Source: Spirochaetes bacterium ADurb.Bin110
Lineage (GTDB): Bacteria; Spirochaetota; Spirochaetia; Treponematales; Rectinemataceae
DNA: 23,561 nucleotides
Direction of reading: 5' to 3'
NCBI GenBank assembly: GCA_002070755.1
Contig: MWDY01000264.1
Location: forward strand, 1-23,561
The position numbers and the translations under genes are program-made. Shown here one piece after another: positions 15,455-23,561 of the stretch (its first letter is position 1; the number at the start of each line of letters is the position of its first letter). Under the pieces are notes generated by a model. It had not been told where the DNA came from. It searched no databases and saw only the letters and a list, made by a program, of their open reading frames with translations.

Positions 15455-16795
15455 ATGTTGGTACGAGCTACTTTTTCTAACCTCTATTCTTTTGATGTTC
15501 CACAGAGCATCAGTTTTTCTGCGGCAGGTAAAGTTCGGGCACTTCCTGCTCATATGCTAAAAAAGAAGAACCGAAACTCGCTCTCGATTCTAAAATCCGG
15601 CATTGTCTATGGAGCCAATGCCTAAGGTAAATCTAATCTAGTGAAGTGCTTCAATTTCGCAAGACGAATGATTGTGAATGGCCTCGGTATCGATGAACCT
15701 ATCCAAAGAACGCCATTTCGATTAAGGCCTAGTGCCGACCAAGAACCTAGCTCCTTCGAATTTGTAATCGACCTTGATGCTGATCTTTATGCATATAAGC
15801 TTGCATTCGATGATCATATCATTCTCTAGGAGTCGCTCATCAAGATTCTTCATACCACAGAGCACATACTTTTTTCCCGTAATTGGACTGGTGGTGAATC
15901 AAAGATCGAACTATTTGACAAATTCGATGGTAAAGAAGAAAAATCGCGTTTTCAATTTATCGCGAAGAATACTCGGCCTAATCAGCCATTCCTTACCGAA
16001 ACCATAGAAAGCAATACAGGAAAGTATAGGAACATATATGATTGGTTCAGATATGGCCTCCAAATTATTCATCCAGAAGCCATTTTCCTTTCACTTGATT
16101 TAGCTGCAATGTCAGGAAGCAAAATGGCAACTGTATATGAGCAATTCTTTAGGGATTTGGATCTTGGGATTGCAGGTATCAAGGAAATTGAAATCGAACA
16201 AGATGTAGCTAGTAGGGAAATCCCTGAAAAAGTTCTCAATGACTTGAAAAAGATGCTAAAAAATGGCAGACAAATGACGCTGGCTAGTCCAAACAAAAGC
16301 CGCTATCGGATTACAAAAAACGAAAAAGGGGAGCTAAAAATATATAAAATCATACTACTTCATGAAATGGCGCAAACACATGAACAGGTTCCTTTTGATC
16401 TCCGTGACGAATCTGATGGTACACTTCGGTTGATCGATCTTATTCCAGCACTTGTGGAGATGTGTGATAAGGAAAAACTCTTTGTGATTGATGAACTTGA
16501 TAGAAGTATGCATGCACAGCTCACTCGGGCTTTTCTTGAATATTTTTTTTCATGCTCTTCTTCCAGAAGTCAGATATTAGCCACGACCCATGAGCTCGAC
16601 CTTCTTGATCTCGAATTGCTCCGCAGAGACGAAATTTGGTTTATAGAGAAGGACCACGGATCTGTATCCAATCTCTATTCGCTGGAAGAATTCAAACCAA
16701 GGTATGATAAGGACATCAGGAAGGGGTATTTGCAAGGCCGATTTGGAGCGATTCCTGTTATCCGCAACCTCGAAACAAGGATGTGGAGCAAATGA
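15455..16795 (+). pseudogene. AAA15 / RloA-like ATPase with two in-frame stop codons
   Basis: One reading frame of 446 codons reads as an AAA_15-type ATPase of the kind paired with RloB. It starts at ATG 15455 after a strong ribosome-binding site: MLVRATFSNLYSFDVPQSIS is the typical ABC-like N-terminus. Walker A reads YGANA-stop-GKSNL, where TAA at 15623-15625 (codon 57) replaces the usual serine. A second stop, TAG at 15827-15829 (codon 125), sits where glutamate would be expected. After it the frame continues without any shift through Walker B (LFVIDELDRSMH) and the ATTHELDLLD motif to TGA at 16793. No start codon occurs between the second stop and 16109, so reinitiation cannot rescue an N-terminal domain. 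Most likely a recently inactivated defence gene; readthrough is an unproven alternative. It overlaps the rloB fragment by four bases. Confidence 0.8.
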
Positions 16796-17033
16796 GTAAG
16801 CGCCGTTCCTTGACACGTATCAGCGGATTTAGAGATGCAAGTATTCTCGGAATCGCATGCGAGGGAGATAAAACTGAATATCGTTATTTTACTGAATTCA
16901 TAAATGAGTATTCGAAATACCCCGCAAGAATACATGTCGAGCTTATAAAGAAGGAGAAACCTAATGAATCTGCACCTGAACTAGTCATCGTTTGCATTGA
17001 TAACTTTAAAAGAAAGATTGGAGTACATCCAAT
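16792..17033 (+). pseudogene. truncated RloB-like (TOPRIM-type) protein
   Basis: ATG 16792 overlaps the stop of the AAA15 gene (ATGA), as in intact rloA-rloB pairs; GTG 16783 is a poorer start. The N-terminus is recognisable: basic MSKRRSLTR, then ILGIACEGDKTEYRYF with the CEGxKTE signature (C23, E24, E29) of RloB and its presumed TOPRIM-like metal site, and NESAPELVIVCIDNFKRK. RloB proteins are about 200 residues long; here the family-like sequence stops after about 75-80. The frame stays open to 17169 only by running antisense through a terminator and tRNA-Pro, which is not protein-like. The 3' part, including the downstream acidic residues, was lost at the tRNA junction. Probably non-functional. 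The exact break point is my estimate. Confidence 0.7.
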
Positions 17034-17067
17034 AAAAAAAGCGCATCATTTTCCTATGATGCGCTTT
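17034..17067 (-). terminator. rho-independent terminator of tRNA-Pro
   Basis: On the minus strand AAAGCGCATCAT pairs perfectly with ATGATGCGCTTT (12 pairs, 6-base loop) and is followed by a T run. It begins five bases after the tRNA. Read on the plus strand it lies where the rloB fragment ends, and there the hairpin is preceded by an A run. Confidence 0.85.
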
Positions 17068-17071
17068 GTCA

Positions 17072-17145
17072 TCGGGCAAGCCAGACTCGAACTGGCGACC
17101 CCAAGTCCCCCAGACTTGTACGCTAACCACCTGCGCTATTGCCCG
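17072..17145 (-). tRNA. tRNA-Pro (anticodon GGG)
   Basis: A 74-base cloverleaf on the minus strand. Acceptor stem CGGGCAA with TTGCCCG; D stem GCGC with GCGT; anticodon stem CAAGT with ACTTG around loop CTGGGGG, anticodon GGG; T arm GCCAG-TTCGAGT-CTGGC; discriminator A. The C1-G72 pair is the usual mark of bacterial tRNA-Pro. CCA is not encoded. It reads CCC and CCU codons. A strong terminator follows at once. Confidence 0.95.
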
Positions 17146-17232
17146 ATTGCCTTAAGAAGGCGAAAATAAACTAGCATAGTGGGCAGTAGTTGTCAATGCA
17201 AAATGCCTTAGAGGCTTCTTCGTTCGCCTTCC

Positions 17233-18189
17233 CTACAAGCACCCAAAACGCTCATCTCCAGGATGTGGATCGATGCCCGGCCTTGTGAGAGCAAAGTCAT
17301 ATTTGACTGGATCTTCGGGCGCGTAGAGTCTAAACGCTTCGGTAACATTTAGCGCATCGCGAAGGTCCGCTGTCCCTCCGTTTTTCCTCATGCTTTTCCT
17401 CTGCGGCAAGAATCCCAATCGCTCTGTGCAGGTGCGGATCATGTGTGTATCCATTGGAACTATAAGGCGCGCAGGACTCACGCTATTCCAGCATCCTGGA
17501 TCTATTTCATCGCGCCTTACCATCCAGCGCAAAAACAGAAAGAGCCGCTTTGCTGCGGATCCATTGGTCGGATCAGGCAGAAGGCTTCTGCGTAAGCCCT
17601 CGGGCACGGCCTCGAGAGCAAATTCATGCAGCTTTAGAACAAACTTAGATGAGGCGGCTACGACGTTCTCTTCCTGGCTTGCGGATATGTTACAAGACTC
17701 CTTCGCTAATTCCTTTCGCGATTCTCTATCGCATTCCAAAAAGAGCGCTTCCAGACTTCCATAACTGCCCAGCACCTCATGAATAGCCCACATAAGGGAA
17801 ATCATATCCTTTGGAAAACAGAAGCGATATTGAAAGGAAGCCCATGCCAGCTCTATCTCGTTGCCCTCCATCTCGCTCAAAGTTTTTGCCGGATGCTCTC
17901 CTAATGGTTCGAGCGCTTTTTCACAAGCTCGCATTATGAGCTCGACCGATCCAAAAGCAAGTGTCGAGCACACAAGGCCGGCCACTTCCGCGTCTTCCGG
18001 CTTCTTGTAGCGCTTCACAATGGCGAGCGGATCTAGCTCCAGCCGCTCGGCTCTATTGCATTCTGCGTAGATCTCTTCGAGAAAACATGAAATTGCCGGA
18101 TCATAATGGGGTATTTGCTGACCGGGTTTTTTCGAGTCGTCTATTTGCCAGCCAGCCTTTTTCGATCCCTCGGATGAGCTGCTCTTCAT
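17233..18189 (-). CDS. TIGR02757 / DUF2400 family protein
   Basis: 318 residues, predicted cytoplasmic, mostly helical. The family is recognised from LDPLAIVKRYKKPEDAEVAGLVCSTLAFG near the N-terminus, RLFLFLRWMVRRDEIDPGCWNSV and RLIVPMDTHMIRTCTERLGF in the middle, and the C-terminal APEDPVKYDFALTRPGI. No function is established; the helical layout recalls helix-hairpin-helix DNA glycosylase folds, but I see no decisive catalytic motif. The first about 25 residues are polar and variable. The ATG at 18189 has only a weak ribosome-binding site. It lies 38 bases downstream of the TPR gene on the same strand, so the two are likely cotranscribed. Confidence 0.85.
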   Translation of the reverse strand: MKSSSSEGSKKAGWQIDDSKKPGQQIPHYDPAISCFLEEIYAECNRAERLELDPLAIVKRYKKPEDAEVAGLVCSTLAFGSVELIMRACEKALEPLGEHPAKTLSEMEGNEIELAWASFQYRFCFPKDMISLMWAIHEVLGSYGSLEALFLECDRESRKELAKESCNISASQEENVVAASSKFVLKLHEFALEAVPEGLRRSLLPDPTNGSAAKRLFLFLRWMVRRDEIDPGCWNSVSPARLIVPMDTHMIRTCTERLGFLPQRKSMRKNGGTADLRDALNVTEAFRLYAPEDPVKYDFALTRPGIDPHPGDERFGCL

Positions 18190-18227
18190 AATCTTGCTAT
18201 AGATACTTGACCATATTCCCGCGAGCT

Positions 18228-20168
18228 CTATCTAGAAGAATAGCCGAGCCCTGCTTCTAGCTGCTTTATGCGCTCACGAATCTCATCATCAGTCGGATGA
18301 AGGGATTTGGCCTGTTCGAGGTATAGAACGGCCTTATCGCGATTTGTGGTATCGGACTTGTCAGATTGCCTATTATAGCGATTTAAGTAAATGGAAGAGA
18401 GCGAGACAAGCGCTTCCACATTGTCCGCTCTTTCTGCGAGTGCATCTTTTAGCTGATCTATAGCTTTGTTTTCGTCACTCTGAAGATTGGCTGACATATA
18501 ATAGAGGAAAGATTTCAGCTCTTTCGAAAAAGGCGCAGCTATAAATTTTAGAACTATATCGAGTAATGCCGAATTTGCGCCTTCATCTTTGCTCATCCCA
18601 AGTCCAGGCAAACCTGGCACAATAGCCATAGGAACATCCCTAGTAGGTGCAGCCGAGGCTAGACCTCCGCCAGCCACCATAGCAAGGCTGCGCAAATAGG
18701 CCTCAACGGCTTTTTCCGATGTCGGTTCCTGCAAATACCAACCCAAGGCAAACTGTAAGGCTTCTTGGACATTTCCTGATTTTCTCAGGATGATAGCTAC
18801 CATCTCCTTATCGAGGGGAACACCTCCTGCTTCTTGGAGATATTTAGATGCCATAATCCAATCCTGATTGTTATAGCTCTCCATTACGAGGAATTGAAAG
18901 GCTTTGTCTTCTGCCTGTTTCCTCCACGCCTGCTCCAGCGGTGTGAGATTTGGCACTTCATTCTTCGTGAGATCTAGTACCGTCTTTGCTAAATCGCCTG
19001 CTTCCTTATGTCGCTCCTTGTCTTCTGACTTCTGTAAGGTTTGAACAAGCTGTGCAAGCGCGACTGGATCTTGAGGGAAATAGCTTACTGCAGTCCTTGC
19101 AAAACGCTCAGCATCGATTTGGCGAGAATTCTCTAGAGCATATTGGCTTTTAAGGATGAGCCAGGTCCTATCCTTGGATGCGATCTTCGATGCACCTTCC
19201 ATATTCTTCCAGGCAGCGGAATAGTCTCTTCTCTGCATTGCTGCATGTGCTAGGGGAACCAACAAATCCGTCCTAGATGGATCTTCGTTGAGTGCGGCTA
19301 TAAGCCAGGGCTCGGCATCGAGTATGTTGTTTAGATTATATAACGCAATGCCATATAATGATTTGAGATCGGTGCTTAGAGAAGCCTCTCCTGCTTTGGC
19401 AGAAGATTCAGCGAGCGAATGCGATACAATCGGGTCGAGCGCTTGCTTTGCTTTTTCGGGTTTACCTTGCGCTAAGAATGCTCGCGCAAGGCCACAAGCT
19501 GACTTCTCTGAGAACGTATCGAGTTCGAGTGCTTTCTGGAATTCATTGGCGGCTTCAACGTATTGCTTTGCCTCGAAAGCTATCTGACCTCTCACAAGCG
19601 ATGGGACAGCTGAAATTCCGCCGAAAGCCTCGAGTCTGGCGATGGCTATAAGCACCTGACTCCTTACTTCGCTGCGTGAGCTTCTAAAGAATGGCAGCGC
19701 GCAGATAAGCTCGCTCATCATTGAACAAGCTCCATTCTCAAAAATCTGTGGGCTCTTTCCAGCTGAGGCATCCCCCAACCCAACCAAACATGTGATATAC
19801 TTTTGATTAGCTTCTTTTACTGCTGCGGGAATCTCGAAAGGTGCATTTTTTGGTCCATATACAATGACGCTAATGGTATTTACGATAGCATCCAATGCAG
19901 CTTTGTCCGGCGCTGAGAGATAGGAGGAAGCATTGATTTTGGAAGATGCTTGAGTCAAGGATTGCGGGGTCGCACGCACAATGAGTGCCTCGATGTCGGT
20001 AGCCTCATTTGCGATTTTCTTGAGCTGCTCGACATCCGTTTTGGGCAGAGCCTGCTGCGCCGAACTCCACCTAGGCGTGCCAATGCAGAGCATCGCTACG
20101 GTGCCTATAATGAGAGGGAAAAAACTATTGTATCTCATCCAATATCTACATCGGCATTTCATGGGCAT
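18228..20168 (-). CDS. exported tetratricopeptide-repeat protein
   Basis: Up to 646 residues. A signal peptide is clear (MRYNSFFPLIIGTVAMLCIG followed by SSA-QQ, cut near residue 37), so the rest is periplasmic or surface-linked. The body is built of helical TPR units, for example around residues 200-255 (GQIAFEAKQYVEAANEFQKA, ARAFLAQGKPEKAKQAL) and at the very end (ALVSLSSIYL, AVLYLEQAKSLHPTDDEIRE). TPR arrays are protein-binding scaffolds; the partner is unknown. Start: ATG 20168 coincides with the predicted transcription start, so it would be leaderless; ATG 20138 (residue 11), just before the signal peptide, is an equally good choice, though neither has a clear ribosome-binding site. Divergent from the envelope operon beginning at 20256. 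Confidence 0.8.
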   Translation of the reverse strand: MPMKCRCRYWMRYNSFFPLIIGTVAMLCIGTPRWSSAQQALPKTDVEQLKKIANEATDIEALIVRATPQSLTQASSKINASSYLSAPDKAALDAIVNTISVIVYGPKNAPFEIPAAVKEANQKYITCLVGLGDASAGKSPQIFENGACSMMSELICALPFFRSSRSEVRSQVLIAIARLEAFGGISAVPSLVRGQIAFEAKQYVEAANEFQKALELDTFSEKSACGLARAFLAQGKPEKAKQALDPIVSHSLAESSAKAGEASLSTDLKSLYGIALYNLNNILDAEPWLIAALNEDPSRTDLLVPLAHAAMQRRDYSAAWKNMEGASKIASKDRTWLILKSQYALENSRQIDAERFARTAVSYFPQDPVALAQLVQTLQKSEDKERHKEAGDLAKTVLDLTKNEVPNLTPLEQAWRKQAEDKAFQFLVMESYNNQDWIMASKYLQEAGGVPLDKEMVAIILRKSGNVQEALQFALGWYLQEPTSEKAVEAYLRSLAMVAGGGLASAAPTRDVPMAIVPGLPGLGMSKDEGANSALLDIVLKFIAAPFSKELKSFLYYMSANLQSDENKAIDQLKDALAERADNVEALVSLSSIYLNRYNRQSDKSDTTNRDKAVLYLEQAKSLHPTDDEIRERIKQLEAGLGYSSR

Positions 20169-20173
20169 TTTTT

Positions 20174-20202
20174 ATCATAGTCCAATTGAGCTCACAATGC
20201 AA
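20174..20202 (-). promoter_or_regulatory. putative promoter of the TPR gene
   Basis: On the minus strand TTGCAT (20202-20197), a 17-base spacer, and TATGAT (20179-20174, 5 of 6). Transcription would begin near 20167, at the first possible ATG of the gene. Confidence 0.45.
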
Positions 20203-20255
20203 GAAAAAATGCAGATCTGTCATGCTCCTCGCCTCCCTATGCTTGCTCAGAAAAA

Positions 20256-21380
20256 ATGATGCGTGCTAATGTATCAAGAATGAAAAGTGCCAGGATAGGT
20301 GCATTTACAGCTCCACTCCTCATTTCGATTTTAATCGTCTTTTTCATGGGATTATGGGGTCTTAGAGTTTCCGGGATTACTTTTTCCAATCTAGGCGAAT
20401 TTTCGATATCGAATAAATCTCTACGAAGAGAGCTTCGCGACGCTCTTCATGTCTTTAATTCTCCTCAGTTGAAGAATAGTGGCTATTACTCGATCCAGCG
20501 CATGCTTGCAGCCAAACGAATCAGCACCATCCTAATCAAAGATGGGCAAAAAGCGAGCGCTGCAAGATTTCTATCTTCTCTCGCGGATGAGCATGATGAT
20601 TATGAAGCTTGGTATCTTTTCGCAGCAGGTGCAATCTACGAATCCATGGATAGTAGTCCTATTGCTCGGATTTTCTATGAGAGGATTCTCAAGAATCTGC
20701 CTGATATGATGATAGATGGCCAGTCAATTCATAGGATATCTCTTATCAAGCTGCTCGAGGGCGATAGTCCACCTGAGAAAAAAGCACATTGGTATGGAGA
20801 ATTCATAAGACGCTTTCCCAAAGCCGAGGAAGTAGGCCCTTATCATTTTCTTCTTGCAAAAGAGTACGAAAAGCTTGGGCTCTGGCCACAGGCTATCGAA
20901 GAATATCGCCAATTTTTGCCTTTTTTCGGGGTATCTGTTCCTGGATATCCCGATGCCCATGATTATGCGCGCAAAATGGTCGAATTCAATGACAGCTCCA
21001 AGGATTGGACATACCCCGATCTCGACTCTCTTGTTGGTCGCATTAGAAAGGCAATTGCGGCGCGTTCGGCCTCAGAGCTCAGAAAATATATGTCCAAGGC
21101 AGGGTTTTTCGCAATGTCCTGGTATAAGGAAGGAGGAGAAGAATCCAATTCCAATGTTCTTTTCAATTTTAGCAATTTTATGACCAGAGGCCCCATTTAT
21201 GTTGCTCCTGCCCTCGATCCATCCTTTAACGACTCGGAAGCCTTTCTCCGCACATCAGGATGGACAGGTCTCATTCCCGTGTGGTATCTATGCTTTCGAA
21301 AGGTCAACTTTCCAGCCGATCCTAATGTGCATGGCAACTGGGAATGGGCTGGTATCTACTTCGGAGAAAAAATGCGATGA
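20256..21380 (+). CDS. membrane-anchored TPR-like protein of unknown function
   Basis: 374 residues (366 if ATG 20280 is used; neither has a strong ribosome-binding site). One N-terminal membrane segment, about residues 17-38, would anchor it in the inner membrane with the rest outside. The body has TPR-like helix pairs (ISTILIKDGQKASAARFLSS, WYLFAAGAIYES, YHFLLAKEYEKLGLWPQAIE). The C-terminal 130 residues are different, rich in aromatics (GFFAMSWYKEGGEESNSN, WTGLIPVWYLCFRKVNF), and match no domain I know. The stop overlaps the start of the lytic transglycosylase (ATGA), so the products are made together, suggesting a scaffold or regulator for peptidoglycan turnover (inference). Confidence 0.75.
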   Translation: MMRANVSRMKSARIGAFTAPLLISILIVFFMGLWGLRVSGITFSNLGEFSISNKSLRRELRDALHVFNSPQLKNSGYYSIQRMLAAKRISTILIKDGQKASAARFLSSLADEHDDYEAWYLFAAGAIYESMDSSPIARIFYERILKNLPDMMIDGQSIHRISLIKLLEGDSPPEKKAHWYGEFIRRFPKAEEVGPYHFLLAKEYEKLGLWPQAIEEYRQFLPFFGVSVPGYPDAHDYARKMVEFNDSSKDWTYPDLDSLVGRIRKAIAARSASELRKYMSKAGFFAMSWYKEGGEESNSNVLFNFSNFMTRGPIYVAPALDPSFNDSEAFLRTSGWTGLIPVWYLCFRKVNFPADPNVHGNWEWAGIYFGEKMR

Positions 21381-22792
21381 AGAAGATCAGATTTATTGGA
21401 ATATTGTGTCTATTCTGCGCAGCGCTATCCTTGGCATCGGCAAAAGATATCGAAGGCGCTACTTCTTTCCAAGAAGATATTGAAGCTATTTCAAGCATTT
21501 CATCTATACTCGAGCCACCAGAAGAGCTCGAGAGTACTTCCCTCGAAGAAACACAAGAGCCTCTCGACTTAAGCCAATTTCTGCCAGAGGTGCCAAGCAT
21601 CGAAGAGTTAAGTATAGAGGAGAGAGCAAAGAATCTTGAATACGATATTCCCATGCCCTGGGGTCACGAGCTTTTTGAGAAATATCGGCAGTATTACTTG
21701 AGTAACCAGGGTCGGAAAATTCTGCTCTCGACCATGGAAAAGGCCGTGCCATTTATGGATTATATTCAATCCAAAGTGACAGAATATGCTGTCCCTCAAG
21801 AGCTGGCATATCTACCTGTTATTGAATCCGCATTCTATCCCTTTGCAGTTTCGAAGAGTGGCGCAACTGGAATATGGCAATTCATGAAGAATTCTATAAA
21901 TGGCTATGGACTCACAATAACTGAGTGGGTAGATGAGCGCCGCGATTTTATGAAGAGCACGGATGCAGCACTGAACAAGCTTATGGATAATTACAAAGAA
22001 CTCAAGGACTGGCCGCTTGCTATAGCTGCATACAATGCGGGCTTGGGTTCGCTGAGGCGCGCTGTAAATGCCGCAGGATCAAGCTGCGATTTCTGGACAA
22101 TCTACGATAAAGGTTTAGTTTCGCGACAGGCTTTGGACTATGTGCCTAAATTCCTCGCAGTGGCATCGATTCTGCGTTATCCGGATCTCTATGGTCTAGA
22201 GCTACCATCTTCCAGCATTAAGTGGGAAAGAATTTCTCTCGAGCAGCAGGTAGACATAAAACTCCTTGCTACAAAGGCTGAAATTCCGCTCGAAACTCTT
22301 AAGCTTGGGAATGCCGAATTGCACTATACAATCACGCCGCCAGAAAACAGCCATCTTCTCAAGATACCAGCAGATAAGTCAGACCAGGTAAAAGCCATTC
22401 TGTCGGATTCAAGTGCCCCTCTTGTTAGATACGAAATATACAAGGTTAAGCAAGGCGACACTCTTACAGCCATATCAAAGCGCTACGGTATTTCTATAGC
22501 AATGATTACAAAGGTCAATCCCGGCCTCAATCCCGATAAAATAAGAATAGGCCAGACCCTCATGATTCCTCTCTCTATCCAGCCCCTTCAGTCCTCTAGC
22601 GGTTCAAACAGCATCGCCGCTTCAGGCATAAGTATCCAGACTTCGATTTACACTGTACAAAAAGGCGATACTCTTTATGCTCTCGCTCGTCGTTATGGAA
22701 CTACTGCCAATGATTTAGCCAGCATGAATGGCATTGCACTGAATTCGATTTTAAGAATCGGCCAAAAATTAAAGGTACCAGCTCGTTTATGA
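21377..22792 (+). CDS. exported lytic transglycosylase with SLT domain and two LysM domains (MltD-like)
   Basis: Cleaves the glycan strands of peptidoglycan between MurNAc and GlcNAc. 471 residues from ATG 21377: signal peptide (MKKIRFIGILCLFCAALSLASA), an acidic Ser/Glu-rich stretch, then the SLT catalytic domain with ELAYLPVIESAFYPFAVS (catalytic E150), SGATGIWQFM and AIAAYNAGLGSLRRAV. Two LysM glycan-binding domains follow, at about 355-400 (YKVKQGDTLTAISKRYGI) and 425-469 (YTVQKGDTLYALARRYGT), both ending in the IRIGQ/LRIGQ pattern. The order matches MltD. I chose 21377 over the in-frame 21344 because the signal peptide begins there and the ATG overlaps the previous stop. Its stop lies four bases from the convergent M20 gene. 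Confidence 0.93.
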   Translation: MKKIRFIGILCLFCAALSLASAKDIEGATSFQEDIEAISSISSILEPPEELESTSLEETQEPLDLSQFLPEVPSIEELSIEERAKNLEYDIPMPWGHELFEKYRQYYLSNQGRKILLSTMEKAVPFMDYIQSKVTEYAVPQELAYLPVIESAFYPFAVSKSGATGIWQFMKNSINGYGLTITEWVDERRDFMKSTDAALNKLMDNYKELKDWPLAIAAYNAGLGSLRRAVNAAGSSCDFWTIYDKGLVSRQALDYVPKFLAVASILRYPDLYGLELPSSSIKWERISLEQQVDIKLLATKAEIPLETLKLGNAELHYTITPPENSHLLKIPADKSDQVKAILSDSSAPLVRYEIYKVKQGDTLTAISKRYGISIAMITKVNPGLNPDKIRIGQTLMIPLSIQPLQSSSGSNSIAASGISIQTSIYTVQKGDTLYALARRYGTTANDLASMNGIALNSILRIGQKLKVPARL

Positions 22793-22796
22793 TTTT

Positions 22797-23561
22797 CTAA
22801 GGAGCCATCGCTAGCGCGGCAAAGACTTTTGCATCCCCGATTATATTCGCAATATCCGCGTTTTCGTTGGGCTGGTGTGCCGTCTCGTTCATCTTGGACC
22901 ATACTACACAATCAAAACCAGCCTTGCGCAGATAAGCGCCCACCGTTCCGCCTCCTATTCCGATTGCCCTTGCTTCGACTCCATATACCCGCTTTATAGC
23001 CTCCGCTAGTATCCTTACCACCGGAGCATCTGCTGGCGTAGCCCTCGATTCATTCGACTGAATCACTTCGAATTCTATTTTTACATTGTATTCAGCTTCT
23101 ATGGCATGGGCCTGCTTCGATACCTCTTCGAGCATCATAGATACTGGATAGACGGGTAGAATGCGCATATCGAAATAGAAAACGTCCTCCCCTGGAATTG
23201 TGTTGATATTGGGAACATTTGCTTCTTTTTTGGTGGGATTTATGGTTGTGCGATCTGGTGAAAACAGAGGATCTCTAGCGGTAAAAGTGGATTTTTCCAG
23301 CCTGTGGATGCGCAGTGTAAGGTCACAAGCAGCAAGAAATGCATTAGCGCCCTTGTCCGGCATTGCGGCATGGGTTTGTTTTCCCTTTGTCGTTATTTTA
23401 AGCCAGCAGATATTCTTCTCGGCTACCTCGATTTCTGTTCCATCGACCGAGCCACCATCGGGAACTATTATGAGATCATCTTTTCCAAAAAGGCTATGAT
23501 TTTCAAGAAGGTATTGGATGCCAAATTTGGAACCGACCTCTTCATCGGCTATGAACAAGAG
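22797..23561 (-). CDS. M20-family metallopeptidase / amidohydrolase (5' end outside the window)
   Basis: C-terminal 255 residues of a zinc-dependent hydrolase of the ArgE/DapE/CPG2 type, which removes acyl groups or amino acids from small peptides in the cytoplasm. The frame is open to the window edge, so the start and the first metal ligands are missing. Seen here: FIADEEVGSKFG with the catalytic Glu-Glu pair, VPDGGS with a metal aspartate, GKQTHAAMPDKGANAF at the entry to the dimerisation domain, NTIPGEDVFYFDMRILP, IGGGTVGAYLRKAGF, and ETAHQPNENADI with the last metal histidine. This set fits the archaeal/bacterial M20 dipeptidase-like subgroup better than classical DapE. Substrate unknown. 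Confidence 0.88.
   Translation of the reverse strand, partial: LLFIADEEVGSKFGIQYLLENHSLFGKDDLIIVPDGGSVDGTEIEVAEKNICWLKITTKGKQTHAAMPDKGANAFLAACDLTLRIHRLEKSTFTARDPLFSPDRTTINPTKKEANVPNINTIPGEDVFYFDMRILPVYPVSMMLEEVSKQAHAIEAEYNVKIEFEVIQSNESRATPADAPVVRILAEAIKRVYGVEARAIGIGGGTVGAYLRKAGFDCVVWSKMNETAHQPNENADIANIIGDAKVFAALAMAP

Noticed and set aside
15827..15845. Possible translational restart after the TAG (GGAG then CTCATC)
   Set aside because: The only codon at the right distance is ATC, which is not a normal start; the next ATG in frame is at 16109, far inside the domain.
17034..17169. Continuation of the rloB frame to a stop at 17169
   Set aside because: This part is antisense to the terminator and tRNA-Pro and does not resemble RloB.
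1..23561. CRISPR array, intact insertion sequence, rRNA or riboswitch
   Set aside because: No regularly spaced long repeats, transposase motifs, rRNA-like stretches or known riboswitch cores found; the tandem arrays present have no spacers.

Overview
The window is a piece of a bacterial chromosome of moderate GC content. Its gene content (a DUF1576 membrane protein, a TIGR02757/DUF2400 protein, PEGA and TPR envelope proteins, a LysM lytic transglycosylase) most resembles a Treponema- or Rectinema-like spirochaete. That assignment is inferred from family content, not proven. Genes lie on both strands in short operons. There are no rRNA genes, CRISPR array or intact insertion sequence.

Left part (1-5046): a truncated DUF1576 membrane protein (minus) diverges from pruA, the second enzyme of proline breakdown. 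pruA converges on a ZIP-family metal transporter (minus). The gap between them is filled by a 13-bp tandem array, and a different 16-bp array lies directly upstream of the ZIP start. A patatin-like hydrolase follows; its apparent N-terminal extension is really its promoter.

Middle part (5047-15038): an Mrp/ApbC Fe-S carrier ATPase, a class V aminotransferase, and a two-gene unit of a DUF432 protein and an MscS channel whose first start codon sits in a 14-bp perfect inverted repeat. Next is a class 3 aldehyde dehydrogenase (minus) divergent from a P2-type cation ATPase. The ATPase has a good promoter, a structured leader and an atypical ion-binding site. A small lipoprotein and a secreted double-PEGA protein follow, overlapping by four bases.

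Accessory island (about 15039-17150): an AT-richer two-gene module, an AAA15 (RloA-like) ATPase plus RloB/TOPRIM-like protein of the kind found in AbiL-type and related phage-defence systems. It is decayed. The ATPase frame is otherwise intact over 446 codons but carries two in-frame stops, the first replacing the Walker A serine. The rloB gene is cut off exactly at the terminator of a tRNA-Pro(GGG) gene on the opposite strand. This is the least ordinary part of the window and looks like the remnant of an island at a tRNA gene.

Right part (17233-23561): a TIGR02757 protein and an exported TPR protein (minus strand, probable operon) diverge from a membrane-anchored TPR-like protein that overlaps an exported lytic transglycosylase with two LysM domains, together an envelope and peptidoglycan block. 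The window ends inside an M20 metallopeptidase gene (minus).
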